DNA of 64,000 nt, taken from NCBI GenBank assembly GCA_934636715.1, contig CAKUBE010000006.1, positions 1 to 64,000 of the forward strand. Direction: 5' to 3'. The notes below the pieces were generated by a model. The model was given only the letters and a program-made list of their open reading frames with translations. It did not search any database and was not told where the DNA came from. The translations under genes and the position numbers were made by a program. The stretch's first letter is position 1, and every line of letters begins with the position of its first letter. Of this stretch, positions 1 through 7,314 are shown in pieces. This DNA is from an uncultured Arachnia sp. (GTDB lineage: Bacteria; Actinomycetota; Actinomycetes; Propionibacteriales; Propionibacteriaceae).

Positions 1-14
1 CGAAACCAATGAAC
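1..14. repeat. Partial copy of dispersed intergenic repeat
   Basis: The first bases read CGAAACCAATGAAC, the same arm found in the large inverted repeat at 35,061-35,126 and, with changes, at 61,367-61,383. It lies directly beyond the stop codon of the leftward gene that ends at position 20, the same 3'-end placement as the other copies. Only the edge is visible, so the other arm cannot be checked. Confidence 0.5.
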
Positions 15-19
15 CGTTC

Positions 20-580
20 TCAGGGAAGCGCCGCGCCGAGCGGGAAGCGCCGGACCACGTCGTAGTGGCGCCCGATCTGGCGCGACTCGATCAGCACCAG
101 CTCATCAACGGTCCACTCCCAGACCGGGAACGACGACAGCACCTCCAGCCAGCGCTTCGCGGCGACTCCGCGGTGGTGCCGGGCGAGCGTCAGATGGCCG
201 ACGTAACGGGCGCCGTCGACCTCGACTCCCGCCCGGTTCGCGGCTGTCCGGGCCGACGCCGACAGTGCGGCCAGCGGCCCGTGTCCGATTCCGACGGCGA
301 GTGCGAGGACCCGCGCCTTCATCGGGTCGGGGAAGGTGACGCCGCCGGCCAACGCGAGGGCGAACGGCGCGGTCCGCGCGGCGACCTCGGCCAGGTTCTC
401 CTCAAGGTCCTCCAGCCGGTAGCGGTCGACGCTGGCCATGAACGCCGTCGTCACATGCCAGCCGTCGGGGCGCGTCCAGCGCAGGGACGAGTCGGCGTCG
501 CGGCGCGGGTCGAGCAGCCTGTCCAGCTCCTCGACGACCTCGGGCGGCGGAAGGACGGCGGAAAACATGCGCGCTCCCAT
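20..580 (-). CDS. thpR: RNA 2',3'-cyclic phosphodiesterase (2H family, ThpR-like)
   Basis: A 2H phosphoesterase, the family that opens 2',3'-cyclic phosphates at RNA ends. The two hallmark HxT motifs are present: HVTTAFM in the N-terminal half and HLTLARH in the C-terminal half, about 90 residues apart as the family requires. The longest frame begins at 610, but the family starts just before an MF-AVLPP segment, so I chose the Met at 580 (568 is also possible). The protein is about 186 residues, normal for the family. The gene runs leftward and stands alone. Confidence 0.8.
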   Translation of the reverse strand: MGARMFSAVLPPPEVVEELDRLLDPRRDADSSLRWTRPDGWHVTTAFMASVDRYRLEDLEENLAEVAARTAPFALALAGGVTFPDPMKARVLALAVGIGHGPLAALSASARTAANRAGVEVDGARYVGHLTLARHHRGVAAKRWLEVLSSFPVWEWTVDELVLIESRQIGRHYDVVRRFPLGAALP

Positions 581-676
581 GCCCACCAACCTAGCCAAAT
601 CGACGGACAACTACAGCGAGATGCTCCGCAGACGTCGCTTTTCGCCGGCGGAATCCCGAGGTGGCCGCACTTTACG

Positions 677-1336
677 TCACGCATAGTCTGTCCAGCGTTC
701 GCCGACGAGGGTGGCGGTCAGCGCGCCGGCGGAGAGCGTGGCCAACGCCGTGGTCAGCTCGTCGGCGAGGGCCGAGGGCACTGCGACGGCGATGTGGGCG
801 CAGTCGGTCCACTCCACGCCGTCGACGATCACCGGCGCGCCGCCGGGCAAGACGAGCCCACGGAGCTGGTCCTCGATCTGGCCGGCCGCCGCGAAGTCGA
901 CATCGATCCGGAACAGCGCGGTCAGCCGGATTTCCCGGGTTCCGACGGCGGACACGGCCTGCGCGACGGCGTCGGTGTAGGCGCGCACCAGGCCGCCCGC
1001 GCCGAGCTTCACTCCGCCGAAGTAGCGGGTGACGACGGCGACGACGTCGGTGAGGCCAGAGCGCTGGAGCGCGGTGAGCATAGGGACGCCCGCGGTGCCT
1101 GCGGGCTCGCCGTCGTCGGAGCTGCGCGCGGTGCGGCCGTCTGGTCCGAGGACGAAGGCCGAGCAGTGGTGCCGCGCGTCGAAGTAGGTGGAGCGCCGCT
1201 CCTCGACGACGGCGCGGGCCCGCTCCTCCGTCGTCACGCGACGGATCCTGGTCAGGAAGCGGGAGCGCTTGATCTCCAACTCGACGTCCGCGCCCTCGCC
1301 GGGCGCGGCGTCGATGGTGAGGAACCGGTCAGACAC
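677..1336 (-). CDS. yigZ: YigZ/IMPACT family protein (UPF0029)
   Basis: A 219-residue protein with the two-part structure of the YigZ/IMPACT family. The N-terminal domain carries the signature around SRFL, DARHHCSAFVLG and the glycine-rich SSDDGEPAGTAG. The middle has VVTRYFGGVKLGAGGLVRAY, the strongest family marker, followed by a smaller C-terminal ferredoxin-like domain (DUF1949). Cellular function is poorly known; IMPACT relatives bind translation factors. The GTG start lies inside the end of the upstream bcp gene (8-bp overlap), so the two are probably co-translated. Confidence 0.9.
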   Translation of the reverse strand: MSDRFLTIDAAPGEGADVELEIKRSRFLTRIRRVTTEERARAVVEERRSTYFDARHHCSAFVLGPDGRTARSSDDGEPAGTAGVPMLTALQRSGLTDVVAVVTRYFGGVKLGAGGLVRAYTDAVAQAVSAVGTREIRLTALFRIDVDFAAAGQIEDQLRGLVLPGGAPVIVDGVEWTDCAHIAVAVPSALADELTTALATLSAGALTATLVGERWTDYA

Positions 1337-1808
1337 CGAGCTCTCGGCGCAGCTTCGCCACGTGGCCGGTCGCCTTGACGTTGTACTGCGCGACGCGGAT
1401 CCGGCCCGTGCCCTCGGCGTCGACGTCGATCACGAAGGTGGAGCGCAGCACGCCCTCGATCTCCTTGCCGTACAGCTTGCGGAGGCCGTAGGCGCCGTAG
1501 AGGTTGAGGACGTCCTTGGCGGGATCTGCCAGGAGAGTGAAGCCCAGGTTGGAGCGCTCGGCGAACTTGGCGAGCTTCTCGACCGGGTCGGGGGAGCAGC
1601 CGAGGACGACGTAGCCGGCGTCCTGGAACGCCGGCATCGCGTCGGAGAAGTCGACCGCCTGCGTGGTGCAGCCCGGGGTCATGGCGGCGGGGTAGAAGTA
1701 GAGGACGACGGTGCGGCCGGTGTAGTCGGAGAGGGAGACATCGACGCCGTCCTGGTTGGGCAGCGTGAATGCGGGCGCCGTCGAGCCGGCCGTCAGTCGA
1801 GCAGTCAT
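1329..1808 (-). CDS. bcp: Thioredoxin-dependent peroxiredoxin, Bcp/PrxQ type
   Basis: A 159-residue thiol peroxidase. The peroxidatic cysteine sits in AAMTPGCTTQAVDFSD, close to the family TPGCTTEAC motif. The resolving cysteine five residues later, present in many Bcp proteins, is valine here, so this is a 1-Cys type that would need an outside thiol to recycle. The thioredoxin fold is supported by the VLYFYPAA strand before the active site. Its stop overlaps the yigZ start. Confidence 0.9.
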   Translation of the reverse strand: MTARLTAGSTAPAFTLPNQDGVDVSLSDYTGRTVVLYFYPAAMTPGCTTQAVDFSDAMPAFQDAGYVVLGCSPDPVEKLAKFAERSNLGFTLLADPAKDVLNLYGAYGLRKLYGKEIEGVLRSTFVIDVDAEGTGRIRVAQYNVKATGHVAKLRRELGV

Positions 1809-1925
1809 GCGGCACAGTCTATCCGCGCGACGGTCGGCGTCGCTCGATGGCTATCCGGGGTTTCCTGACGTGTGCTTCGGGACACACCACTAGGCTGTGA
1901 GGTGACTTCGAGGAGGACCACCGAC

Positions 1926-2258
1926 ATGGGCAACCGAACCGTGGAGCAGATCCGCGCAGATCTCGCCGCCAACAGGGCGAAGCTCGTCGACGCGACCAAC
2001 GAGGCCGTGGAGGCGCTGAAGCCCCAGAACATCGCCCGCGAATCCGTCGCCCAGGCCAAGCAGTTCGCGCGTTCCGAGTTCGACAACGCCACGTCCCAGT
2101 TCCGCGACGAGAAGGGCGGATGGCGCAGAGACAAGCTCCTGTTGATCGGCGGGGCGGTGCTGGGCGCCGTCGTCTTCGCCGTGACGCTGTCGCGTGTCGC
2201 GAACCAGCGCCAGCTGAACACCGCTGCCCGCAAGGCCCTCGAGGCCAGCCGCGCATGA
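1926..2258 (+). CDS. DUF3618 membrane-associated protein
   Basis: A 110-residue protein beginning MGNRTVEQIRADLAANRAKL. This charged N-terminal helix is the DUF3618 pattern found in actinobacterial cell-envelope proteins. A single hydrophobic segment (LLIGGAVLGAVVFAVTL) lies near residues 75-92, followed by a short basic tail. The start at 1926 is preceded by GAGGAGG about 8 bases upstream; the frame is open further upstream but has no better site. The stop overlaps the next gene as ATGA, so the two are coupled. Confidence 0.7.
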   Translation: MGNRTVEQIRADLAANRAKLVDATNEAVEALKPQNIARESVAQAKQFARSEFDNATSQFRDEKGGWRRDKLLLIGGAVLGAVVFAVTLSRVANQRQLNTAARKALEASRA

Positions 2259-2578
2259 GCGAGCCGCCGCTGGCCATCCGCATGCTGCACGACCGCGTGC
2301 TCGTCGACCCCGATGCGGGGTCGTCCGAGCGACGCAGCGGCGGAGGCATCCTGATCCCCGCGACCGTGCAGATGGGGCGCCGGTTGTCGTGGGCGAAGGT
2401 GATGGCGATCGGGCCGAACGTCCGGTCGGTCGAGGCCGACGATCGGGTGCTGTTCGACCCCGAGGAGCGCGCCGAAGTCGAGCTCCAGTCGAAGACCTAC
2501 GTGCTCCTGAGGGAGCGCGATATCCATGCCGTGGCCTCCGGCGCCGTCGCCGACGGTGGCACGGGGCTGTACCTGTAG
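2255..2578 (+). CDS. GroES-like co-chaperonin fold protein
   Basis: A 107-residue protein related to cpn10/GroES. MLHDRVLVDPD near the start, the mobile-loop-like GGILIPATVQ and a DRVLFDP...YVLLRERDI C-terminal half line up with the GroES beta-barrel. It has an unusual N-terminal extension and a short glycine tail (GGTGLYL). No groEL lies nearby, and the gene is translationally coupled to a DUF3618 gene, so this is probably not the main GroES. The fold is fairly certain; chaperonin function is not shown. Confidence 0.75.
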   Translation: MSEPPLAIRMLHDRVLVDPDAGSSERRSGGGILIPATVQMGRRLSWAKVMAIGPNVRSVEADDRVLFDPEERAEVELQSKTYVLLRERDIHAVASGAVADGGTGLYL

Positions 2579-2589
2579 GAAGGATCGCG

Positions 2590-3489
2590 ATGTCGCGAGT
2601 TGTCGTCGTCGGGTCGTTGAATGTCGACCTGCACCTGTTGCTGCAGCGCCACATCCTGCCGGGCGAGACGCTGCTCGCCGGCGGCGGGACGTTCTCCCCG
2701 GGCGGGAAGGGCGCCAACCAGGCGTGCGCCGCCGCCCTGGCCGGCGCACCGACCACGATGCTGGGCGCGCTCGGCGACGACGCCGCCAGCTCCGTGGCGA
2801 CGTCGAGGCTCGAGGACGCGGGGGTCGACCTCGGTCACGTCGTCCGTGTCTCTGGGCCCAGCGGCCTCGCCGTGGTGAGCGTCGACGCGCAGGCCGAGAA
2901 CACCGTCGTCGTGGTGCCGGGCGCGAACGCGCTCGTCACGCCGGAGATGGTCGAGGGCTGGCGGGACCAGATAGAGGCGGCCGAAGTCGTGGTGCTGCAG
3001 GGCGAGATCTCCGCGGAGAGCAACCTGGCGGCGTCGCGGCTGGTGATGGGGCGGCTCGTGGTGAACCTCGCCCCGGTGATCGAGGTCGATCCCGCCGTGC
3101 TGCGCGCCGCGAATCCGCTGGTCGTCAACGAGCACGAGGGCGCGGCGGCCCTGACTCAGCTGGGCGGGCCCGAGCTGACCGACCCGAGCGAGATCGTCGC
3201 CGGCCTGCGCGGAGCGGGAGTCGCGACGGTGGTCATGACGGTCGGTTCGGCCGGGTCGCTGGTCGCCGAGGGCGACGGGGTGACCGCGGTGCCTTCGCCC
3301 AAGGTCAAGGCCGTGGACACCGTCGGCGCCGGAGACGCGTTCTGCGGTGCGCTCTCGGCCCGCCTCGCCGCGGGCGATGACTTGCTCGACGCCGCGGCCT
3401 ACGCCAGCCGGTTCGCCGCCTACACGGTGCAGTTCGAGGGAGCGCAGTCGTCGTATCCCGCGCCCGGCGCGGAGCTTCCCGCCGTCTGA
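2590..3489 (+). CDS. rbsK: Ribokinase, PfkB family
   Basis: A 299-residue sugar kinase that would phosphorylate D-ribose at O5. It shows the PfkB N-terminal signature GGTFSPGGKGANQACAAA and the C-terminal catalytic motif DTVGAGDAFCGAL, in which the last Asp is the catalytic base. VVVVGSLNVDL at the start is typical of ribokinases. The start at 2590 has AAGGA upstream. Its stop touches the stop of the convergent acyl-CoA synthetase gene with no space between. No ribose transporter is adjacent. Confidence 0.9.
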   Translation: MSRVVVVGSLNVDLHLLLQRHILPGETLLAGGGTFSPGGKGANQACAAALAGAPTTMLGALGDDAASSVATSRLEDAGVDLGHVVRVSGPSGLAVVSVDAQAENTVVVVPGANALVTPEMVEGWRDQIEAAEVVVLQGEISAESNLAASRLVMGRLVVNLAPVIEVDPAVLRAANPLVVNEHEGAAALTQLGGPELTDPSEIVAGLRGAGVATVVMTVGSAGSLVAEGDGVTAVPSPKVKAVDTVGAGDAFCGALSARLAAGDDLLDAAAYASRFAAYTVQFEGAQSSYPAPGAELPAV

Positions 3490-5169
3490 CTACCTCCGCT
3501 TCAGCTCGGGGAAGCTCTCGTAGTGGAAGTCGTCGATCTCGGCTGCGGGGTCGTGCTCGCGGGCGCGGAGCACCACGCGGCGGACCTTGCCGCTGATGGT
3601 CTTGGGGAGATCGGCGAACTCGATCCGGCGCACGCGCAGGTAGGGCGCGAGGTTGTCGCGGGCGTAGGTGAGGATGGAGAGCGCGGTCTCCCGGGTCGGT
3701 TCATAGCCGGCGGCGAGCTTCACGTAGGCCTTGGGTACGGCGTGCCGGATGGGGTCCGGCGCCGGCACGATCGCGGCCTCGACGACGGCGGGGTGCTCGA
3801 TCAGCACCGACTCCAGCTCGAACGGCGAGATCTTGTAGTCCGAGGCCTTGAACACGTCGTCGGTGCGGCCGACATAGGTGAGGTAACCGTCGTCGCTCAT
3901 GGAGACGAGGTCGCCGGAGTGGTAGCGGCCGTCCTCTCCGGCCGTCTCCGGGACCCCGCCCAGGTAGCCGGGCGTGAGGTTGAACGGCCACGGGCTGAGC
4001 GGAAAGGTGATCTCGCCGTGCCGGGAGATCTCGCCGGTGTCCGGGTCGACGACCTCCAGCCGCACCCCGGGCATGACCCTTCCCATGGAGCCGGGCCGCA
4101 CGGCCTCGCCGGGCGCGTTGCCGACGGTGCACGTGGTCTCCGTCTGGCCGTAGCCGTCGCGAATGGTCAGGCCCCAGGCCCGCTCGACCGACGAGATGAC
4201 CTCCGGATTCAGCGGCTCGCCGGCACCGACGACCTCCCGCAGCGACGACGGCTTGTCGCCCAGGTGCGCCTGGATCATCATCCGCCAGACCGTCGGGGGA
4301 GCGCAGAACGTGGTGACGGCGGAGTCGTCGAGCTCCTGCAGCATCGCCGCGGCGTCGAAGCGCTCGTAGTTGTAGCTGAACACCGTCGCCTCCGCCAGCC
4401 AGGGGGAGAAGAAGCTCGACCAGGCGTGCTTGCCCCAGCCGGGGGAGGAGATGTTGAGGTGCACGTCGCCGGGGCGGACGCCGAGGAAGTACATCGTCGA
4501 CAGGTGCCCGACGGGATAGCTCACCTGGGTGTGGACCACGAGCTTCGGCTCCTTCGTGGTGCCGGAGGTGAAGTAGCAGAGGACGGGGTCGTCGGCGTCG
4601 GTGACGACGGCGCGCGGCTCGGCGGGGAGGGCGGCGGAGTCGGCCATGGCGAGCCAGTCGTCGTGGGCCGCGCCGGTGGTGATGCGCGTGATGCCGTTGA
4701 TGCCGTCGAACTTGTCCTCGTCGACCGGGTTGGCGACGACGGCGGTGACGGATGCGCGCTCGACGCGGTCGGCGAGGTCGTGGTGCTGCAGCGCCTGCGC
4801 CGTCGGCAGGATGACGCCGCCCACCTTCATGACCGCGAGCATCGCGTCCCACAGCTCCACCTGGTTGGCGAGCATGAGCATGACGACGTCGCCCTTGCCG
4901 ACGCCTTTGGCCCCGAGCCACGCGGCGAGCCTGTCGGAGCGTTCGACCATCTCGCCGTAGGTGTACCGCTCGTCCTGGCTGTGCTCGTCGCGGAGCCAGA
5001 GCGCGATGTCGTCGCGGCCGCGCCCCACGGCGTCGAACCAGTCGATGGCCCAGTTGAACGGGCCGACGATCTCCGGCCACGAGAACTGAGCGCGGGCCTC
5101 GTCGCCCTGGCCGCGCAGCCCGAGCAGGAGGTCGCGGGCGGACCGGATGGCGTCAGTGGCGTTCGACAT
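3490..5169 (-). CDS. AMP-forming acyl-CoA synthetase
   Basis: A 559-residue ANL-superfamily ligase that joins a carboxylic acid to CoA through an acyl-AMP intermediate. Motifs: the phosphate loop YFTSGTTKEPK, the adenine-binding DGYGQTET, the hinge YHSGDLVSMSDDGYLTYVGRTDDV, and the C-terminal catalytic lysine in PKTISGKVRR. It most resembles medium-chain or acetyl/propionyl-type synthetases (ACSM/AcsA group); the substrate cannot be read from sequence. An AAGGA site lies 8 bases before the ATG, and a perfect 22-bp palindrome at 5179-5200 sits just upstream, so the gene is probably repressor-controlled. Confidence 0.88.
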   Translation of the reverse strand: MSNATDAIRSARDLLLGLRGQGDEARAQFSWPEIVGPFNWAIDWFDAVGRGRDDIALWLRDEHSQDERYTYGEMVERSDRLAAWLGAKGVGKGDVVMLMLANQVELWDAMLAVMKVGGVILPTAQALQHHDLADRVERASVTAVVANPVDEDKFDGINGITRITTGAAHDDWLAMADSAALPAEPRAVVTDADDPVLCYFTSGTTKEPKLVVHTQVSYPVGHLSTMYFLGVRPGDVHLNISSPGWGKHAWSSFFSPWLAEATVFSYNYERFDAAAMLQELDDSAVTTFCAPPTVWRMMIQAHLGDKPSSLREVVGAGEPLNPEVISSVERAWGLTIRDGYGQTETTCTVGNAPGEAVRPGSMGRVMPGVRLEVVDPDTGEISRHGEITFPLSPWPFNLTPGYLGGVPETAGEDGRYHSGDLVSMSDDGYLTYVGRTDDVFKASDYKISPFELESVLIEHPAVVEAAIVPAPDPIRHAVPKAYVKLAAGYEPTRETALSILTYARDNLAPYLRVRRIEFADLPKTISGKVRRVVLRAREHDPAAEIDDFHYESFPELKRR

Positions 5170-5178
5170 GGGCGTTCC

Positions 5179-5200
5179 TTACCTACGATGGCGTAGGTAA
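5179..5200. promoter_or_regulatory. Palindromic operator in front of the acyl-CoA synthetase gene
   Basis: Two perfect 9-bp arms, TTACCTACG and CGTAGGTAA, are separated by 4 bp. The site begins 10 bp before the start codon and touches the ribosome binding site, so a bound protein would block expression. Arm length and spacing resemble TetR-type operators that control fatty-acid genes. The regulator is not in the window. Confidence 0.65.
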
Positions 5201-5348
5201 ATCTACAGCTACTTCGTCGTCACCTCGGTGCGACGCTGCTCGAGTTCGACTAATGCGGTTGCGTGTGTCCGTATACGGACGTCGGCAGCCGCAGAAGCTC
5301 AGAATCGGGTGTAGCACCGACAGAAGAAGCCGCGTTGCGGCGATAGGA
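5201..5348. other. Host intergenic region left of the prophage, with a 14-bp palindrome
   Basis: No convincing gene is seen here. It contains one perfect palindrome, GTCCGTATACGGAC, at 5267-5280. Before integration this DNA lay downstream of tRNA-Lys. Confidence 0.5.
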
Positions 5349-5377
5349 AAGGGCCCCGGTCATTGACCGGGGCCCTT
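5349..5377 (-). terminator. Original tRNA-Lys terminator, now stranded left of attL
   Basis: An 11-14 bp stem (AAGGGCCCCGGTCA against its complement) has a tiny loop and is followed, on the minus strand, by T-containing sequence. It sits 6 bp outside the attL core. In the uninterrupted chromosome it would lie just past the 3' end of tRNA-Lys, so it is most simply the tRNA terminator. It would also stop rightward transcription entering the prophage. Confidence 0.7.
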
Positions 5378-5382
5378 GTCTC

Positions 5383-5419
5383 GTACACCTCCAGGGACTC
5401 GAACCCTGAACCCGCTGAT
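5383..5419. repeat. attL core (37-bp direct repeat)
   Basis: This 37-bp sequence is identical to 23,749-23,785, which forms the 3' part of tRNA-Lys. Together they bracket integrase, structural and repressor genes, so they are attL and attR. After three mismatches the two copies share another GAGTC, which suggests that phage attP mimics part of the anticodon stem. Confidence 0.95.
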
Positions 5420-5494
5420 ATGGAGTCTTGGGGCGTTGTCGTCGAGCTCGACGCGTACCGGCGCACGGCGACGTCGAGCGGGGTGGCGGCGTGA
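5420..5494 (+). other. Displaced 3' tail of the viral form of the repressor gene
   Basis: In the excised circle this stretch directly follows the attP core and continues the repressor frame in phase. It encodes 24 residues that start MESWGVVVELDAY and end SSGVAA, then TGA at 5492-5494. In the prophage it is cut off from the repressor gene 18 kb away. The stop overlaps the GTG start of the next gene (GTGA). See the repressor entry at 23,483. Confidence 0.8.
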
Positions 5495-5781
5495 CCGGCG
5501 TCAAGCCGCGCTTGACGCGGCGGCGGGAGCGGGAGACGAGCGACTACGCGGGCATGGTGCGGCGCGTGCTGCGGGCGCATGGGCGGCGGGTGGCGGACGC
5601 TGACCCTGAGGACCTGGCCGAGCTCGTCGCCATGCGCGACGTGCTCGACGAGGCCATAGGTGAGGCCGTGCGGGGCATGCGGGCGAAGCACGGGCGGTCG
5701 TGGGGCGACGTCGCGCGGGGGCTCGGGGTGACCCGGCAGGCGGCGCAGATGCGGTACGGGCAGGGTTCCGTGCATGAGTAG
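5491..5781 (+). CDS. Small HTH-like protein between repressor tail and integrase (ORF96)
   Basis: A 96-residue protein if it starts at the GTG at 5491, which overlaps the viral repressor stop. It is strongly basic at the N-terminus (KPRLTRRRERE). The C-terminal third, GRSWGDVARGLGVTRQAAQMRYG, looks like a helix-turn-helix of the kind in short actinobacterial DNA-binding proteins. The stop overlaps the integrase start by 8 bp. I do not recognise a named family. Position suggests a role in integration or excision control; that is inference. Confidence 0.65.
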   Translation: MTGVKPRLTRRRERETSDYAGMVRRVLRAHGRRVADADPEDLAELVAMRDVLDEAIGEAVRGMRAKHGRSWGDVARGLGVTRQAAQMRYGQGSVHE

Positions 5782-6595
5782 TGGGGATCCAAGAGAAAAG
5801 GCGGTCCCGCCCTTCTGGGCGGGGCCGCTGTCGTTGTGGTGCGTTCGGCTTGCAGCTGCCGGCAGGTCAAGGGAGACCATCGGCCTGCGGCGGGCGCACG
5901 TGGCGCAGCTGGCGCGGGGCGTGGGTGGGTCGCCGGCGACGCTGACCGCCGGCGAGCTGCTGGCGTGGCTGGCCGGCCGGGAGTGGAGACGGGAGACGCG
6001 CCGGGCGGTGAGGTCGAGCTTGCGCGGGTTCCTCGCGCACGTCGGTCGTGACGACCTGGTCGCGGAGTTGCCGTTCGCGCCGGCGGAGATCCCGGTGCCG
6101 AGGCCGACGCCGGACGACGTCGTCGACGCGGCGCTGGCGGCGGCAGATGATCGTCAGCTGGTGATCCTGCGCCTGGCGTCGGAGGCCGGCCTACGGCGCG
6201 GGGAGATCTCGCGCGTACACGTCGACGACCTGAGTCGCGATCTGCTGGGCTGGACGCTCCTGGTGCATGGAAAGGGTGGCAAGCGGCGGTGGATGCCGTT
6301 GAGTGACGACCTGGCGACGATGGTGCGTCTCTGGTGCCGTGGCGGGTGGCTGCTGCCGGGCCGGATCGACGGGCACCTATCCGCGCGCCGCGTCGGCGAG
6401 CTCGCGTCTGAGGTGCTGCCGGGGGTGTGGACGACGCATTCACTGCGCCACCGGTTCGCTACGCGAGCTCACAACCGTACTGGCGACCTCGTGGCCGTCT
6501 CGCGTCTCCTGGGGCACGCGTCGGTGGCGACGACGCAGCGCTACGTCGCCACGGACGCGGCGCGCTTGCGGGCGGTGGCAGCTGCCGCCGCCTAG
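5774..6595 (+). CDS. int: Phage tyrosine integrase
   Basis: A 273-residue tyrosine recombinase that would join attP and attB in tRNA-Lys. The N-terminal core-binding domain spans roughly residues 15-95. Catalytic residues are visible: Arg141 (GLRRGEI), Lys167/170 (HGKGGK), His222 and Arg225 (HSLRH), His248 (GHAS) and the nucleophile Tyr257 (TQRYV). It is short, lacking a long arm-binding domain. The extreme C-terminus is AVAAAAA, which resembles an ssrA-type degradation tail, a feature also reported for integrases of integration-dependent mycobacteriophages. It overlaps ORF96 by 8 bp. Confidence 0.95.
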   Translation: MSSGDPREKAVPPFWAGPLSLWCVRLAAAGRSRETIGLRRAHVAQLARGVGGSPATLTAGELLAWLAGREWRRETRRAVRSSLRGFLAHVGRDDLVAELPFAPAEIPVPRPTPDDVVDAALAAADDRQLVILRLASEAGLRRGEISRVHVDDLSRDLLGWTLLVHGKGGKRRWMPLSDDLATMVRLWCRGGWLLPGRIDGHLSARRVGELASEVLPGVWTTHSLRHRFATRAHNRTGDLVAVSRLLGHASVATTQRYVATDAARLRAVAAAAA

Positions 6596-6596
6596 T

Positions 6597-6614
6597 GCCC
6601 CGTGTGCTCGGGGC
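6597..6614 (+). terminator. Short hairpin after integrase
   Basis: A 6-bp GC stem (GCCCCG and CGGGGC) with a 6-base loop begins 2 bp after the integrase stop. There is no T-run, so it is a weak terminator candidate. Confidence 0.4.
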
Positions 6615-6671
6615 GGTCTGTCACACATTAGGCTGAGCACGTTATGCCGTCCGCACAACAGGAGAGAACCC

Positions 6672-7247
6672 GTGACGACCAACCAGCCGCCCCAGCCCGC
6701 CCCTAAGCCGAAGAAGCCCTGGTATCTGAGATGGTGGGCGATCACAATCGCCGTCGTCATCGTCCTGGGCGTGATCGGCAACCTCCTAGGGGACGATCCG
6801 ACGGCGGCCACGCCGGCCGCGCCGCCGGCCAAGACGTCGACGCCGGCCGCGCCGGAGACGACGCCGGTCGAGCCCGAGCCGGAGGTGACGCCGACGGAGA
6901 CCGAGCCCGCCGAGGAGCCGGCGGAGGAGGAGCCGGAGGTGTCGAGCGAGTTCCGTGCGGCGCTCAAGTCCGCTGAGGACTATCTCGCGTTCATGCCGTT
7001 CTCGAAGGCCGGCCTGCTCGATCAGCTGACGTCGGAGCACGGCAGCCAGTTCCCGAAGGATGCTGCGGAGTACGCCGTCGAGAACGTCGAGGTCGACTGG
7101 AAGGAGCAGGCGCTCCTGGCCGCCATTCAGTACCGGGAGACCATGTCGATGTCGAAGAAGGCGATCCACGATCAGCTGACGTCGGAGTACGGCGAGCGGT
7201 TCACGAAGAAGCAGGCAGACTACGCGATCGCCAACCTTCCCGACTAG
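6672..7247 (+). CDS. Membrane-anchored Ltp-type superinfection exclusion protein
   Basis: A 191-residue protein from a GTG at 6672 with AGGAG upstream. Order: proline-rich cytoplasmic start, one membrane segment (residues about 20-38, WWAITIAVVIVLGVIG), an acidic Pro/Glu/Thr linker, then two copies of a helical repeat, each with AL-SAE-YL...S-K---D-LTSE-G-(Q/E)F-K--A-YA--N. This repeat is the Ltp domain. In phage TP-J34 Ltp sits on the cell surface and blocks DNA entry of later phages. Here there is no lipobox, so it is tethered by a signal anchor. It is transcribed opposite to the late operon, as expected for a gene expressed in the lysogen. Confidence 0.85.
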   Translation: MTTNQPPQPAPKPKKPWYLRWWAITIAVVIVLGVIGNLLGDDPTAATPAAPPAKTSTPAAPETTPVEPEPEVTPTETEPAEEPAEEEPEVSSEFRAALKSAEDYLAFMPFSKAGLLDQLTSEHGSQFPKDAAEYAVENVEVDWKEQALLAAIQYRETMSMSKKAIHDQLTSEYGERFTKKQADYAIANLPD

Positions 7248-7270
7248 CCGCCTCTGACAAGGGAAAACAG

Positions 7271-7303
7271 GACCGCCCCAGCTGAAGATCAGCTGGGGCG
7301 GTC
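7271..7303. terminator. Bidirectional terminator between Ltp gene and late operon
   Basis: A perfect 15-bp stem starting GACCGCCCCAGCTGA with a 3-base loop AGA lies between two convergent transcripts. It can end both the rightward ltp transcript and the leftward phage late transcript. Confidence 0.85.
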
Positions 7304-7314
7304 CTGTGCTCGGG

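Noticed and set aside
5384..5460. A second tRNA-Lys at attL
   Set aside because: Only the 3' half matches; past the 37-bp core the anticodon and D-arm are absent.
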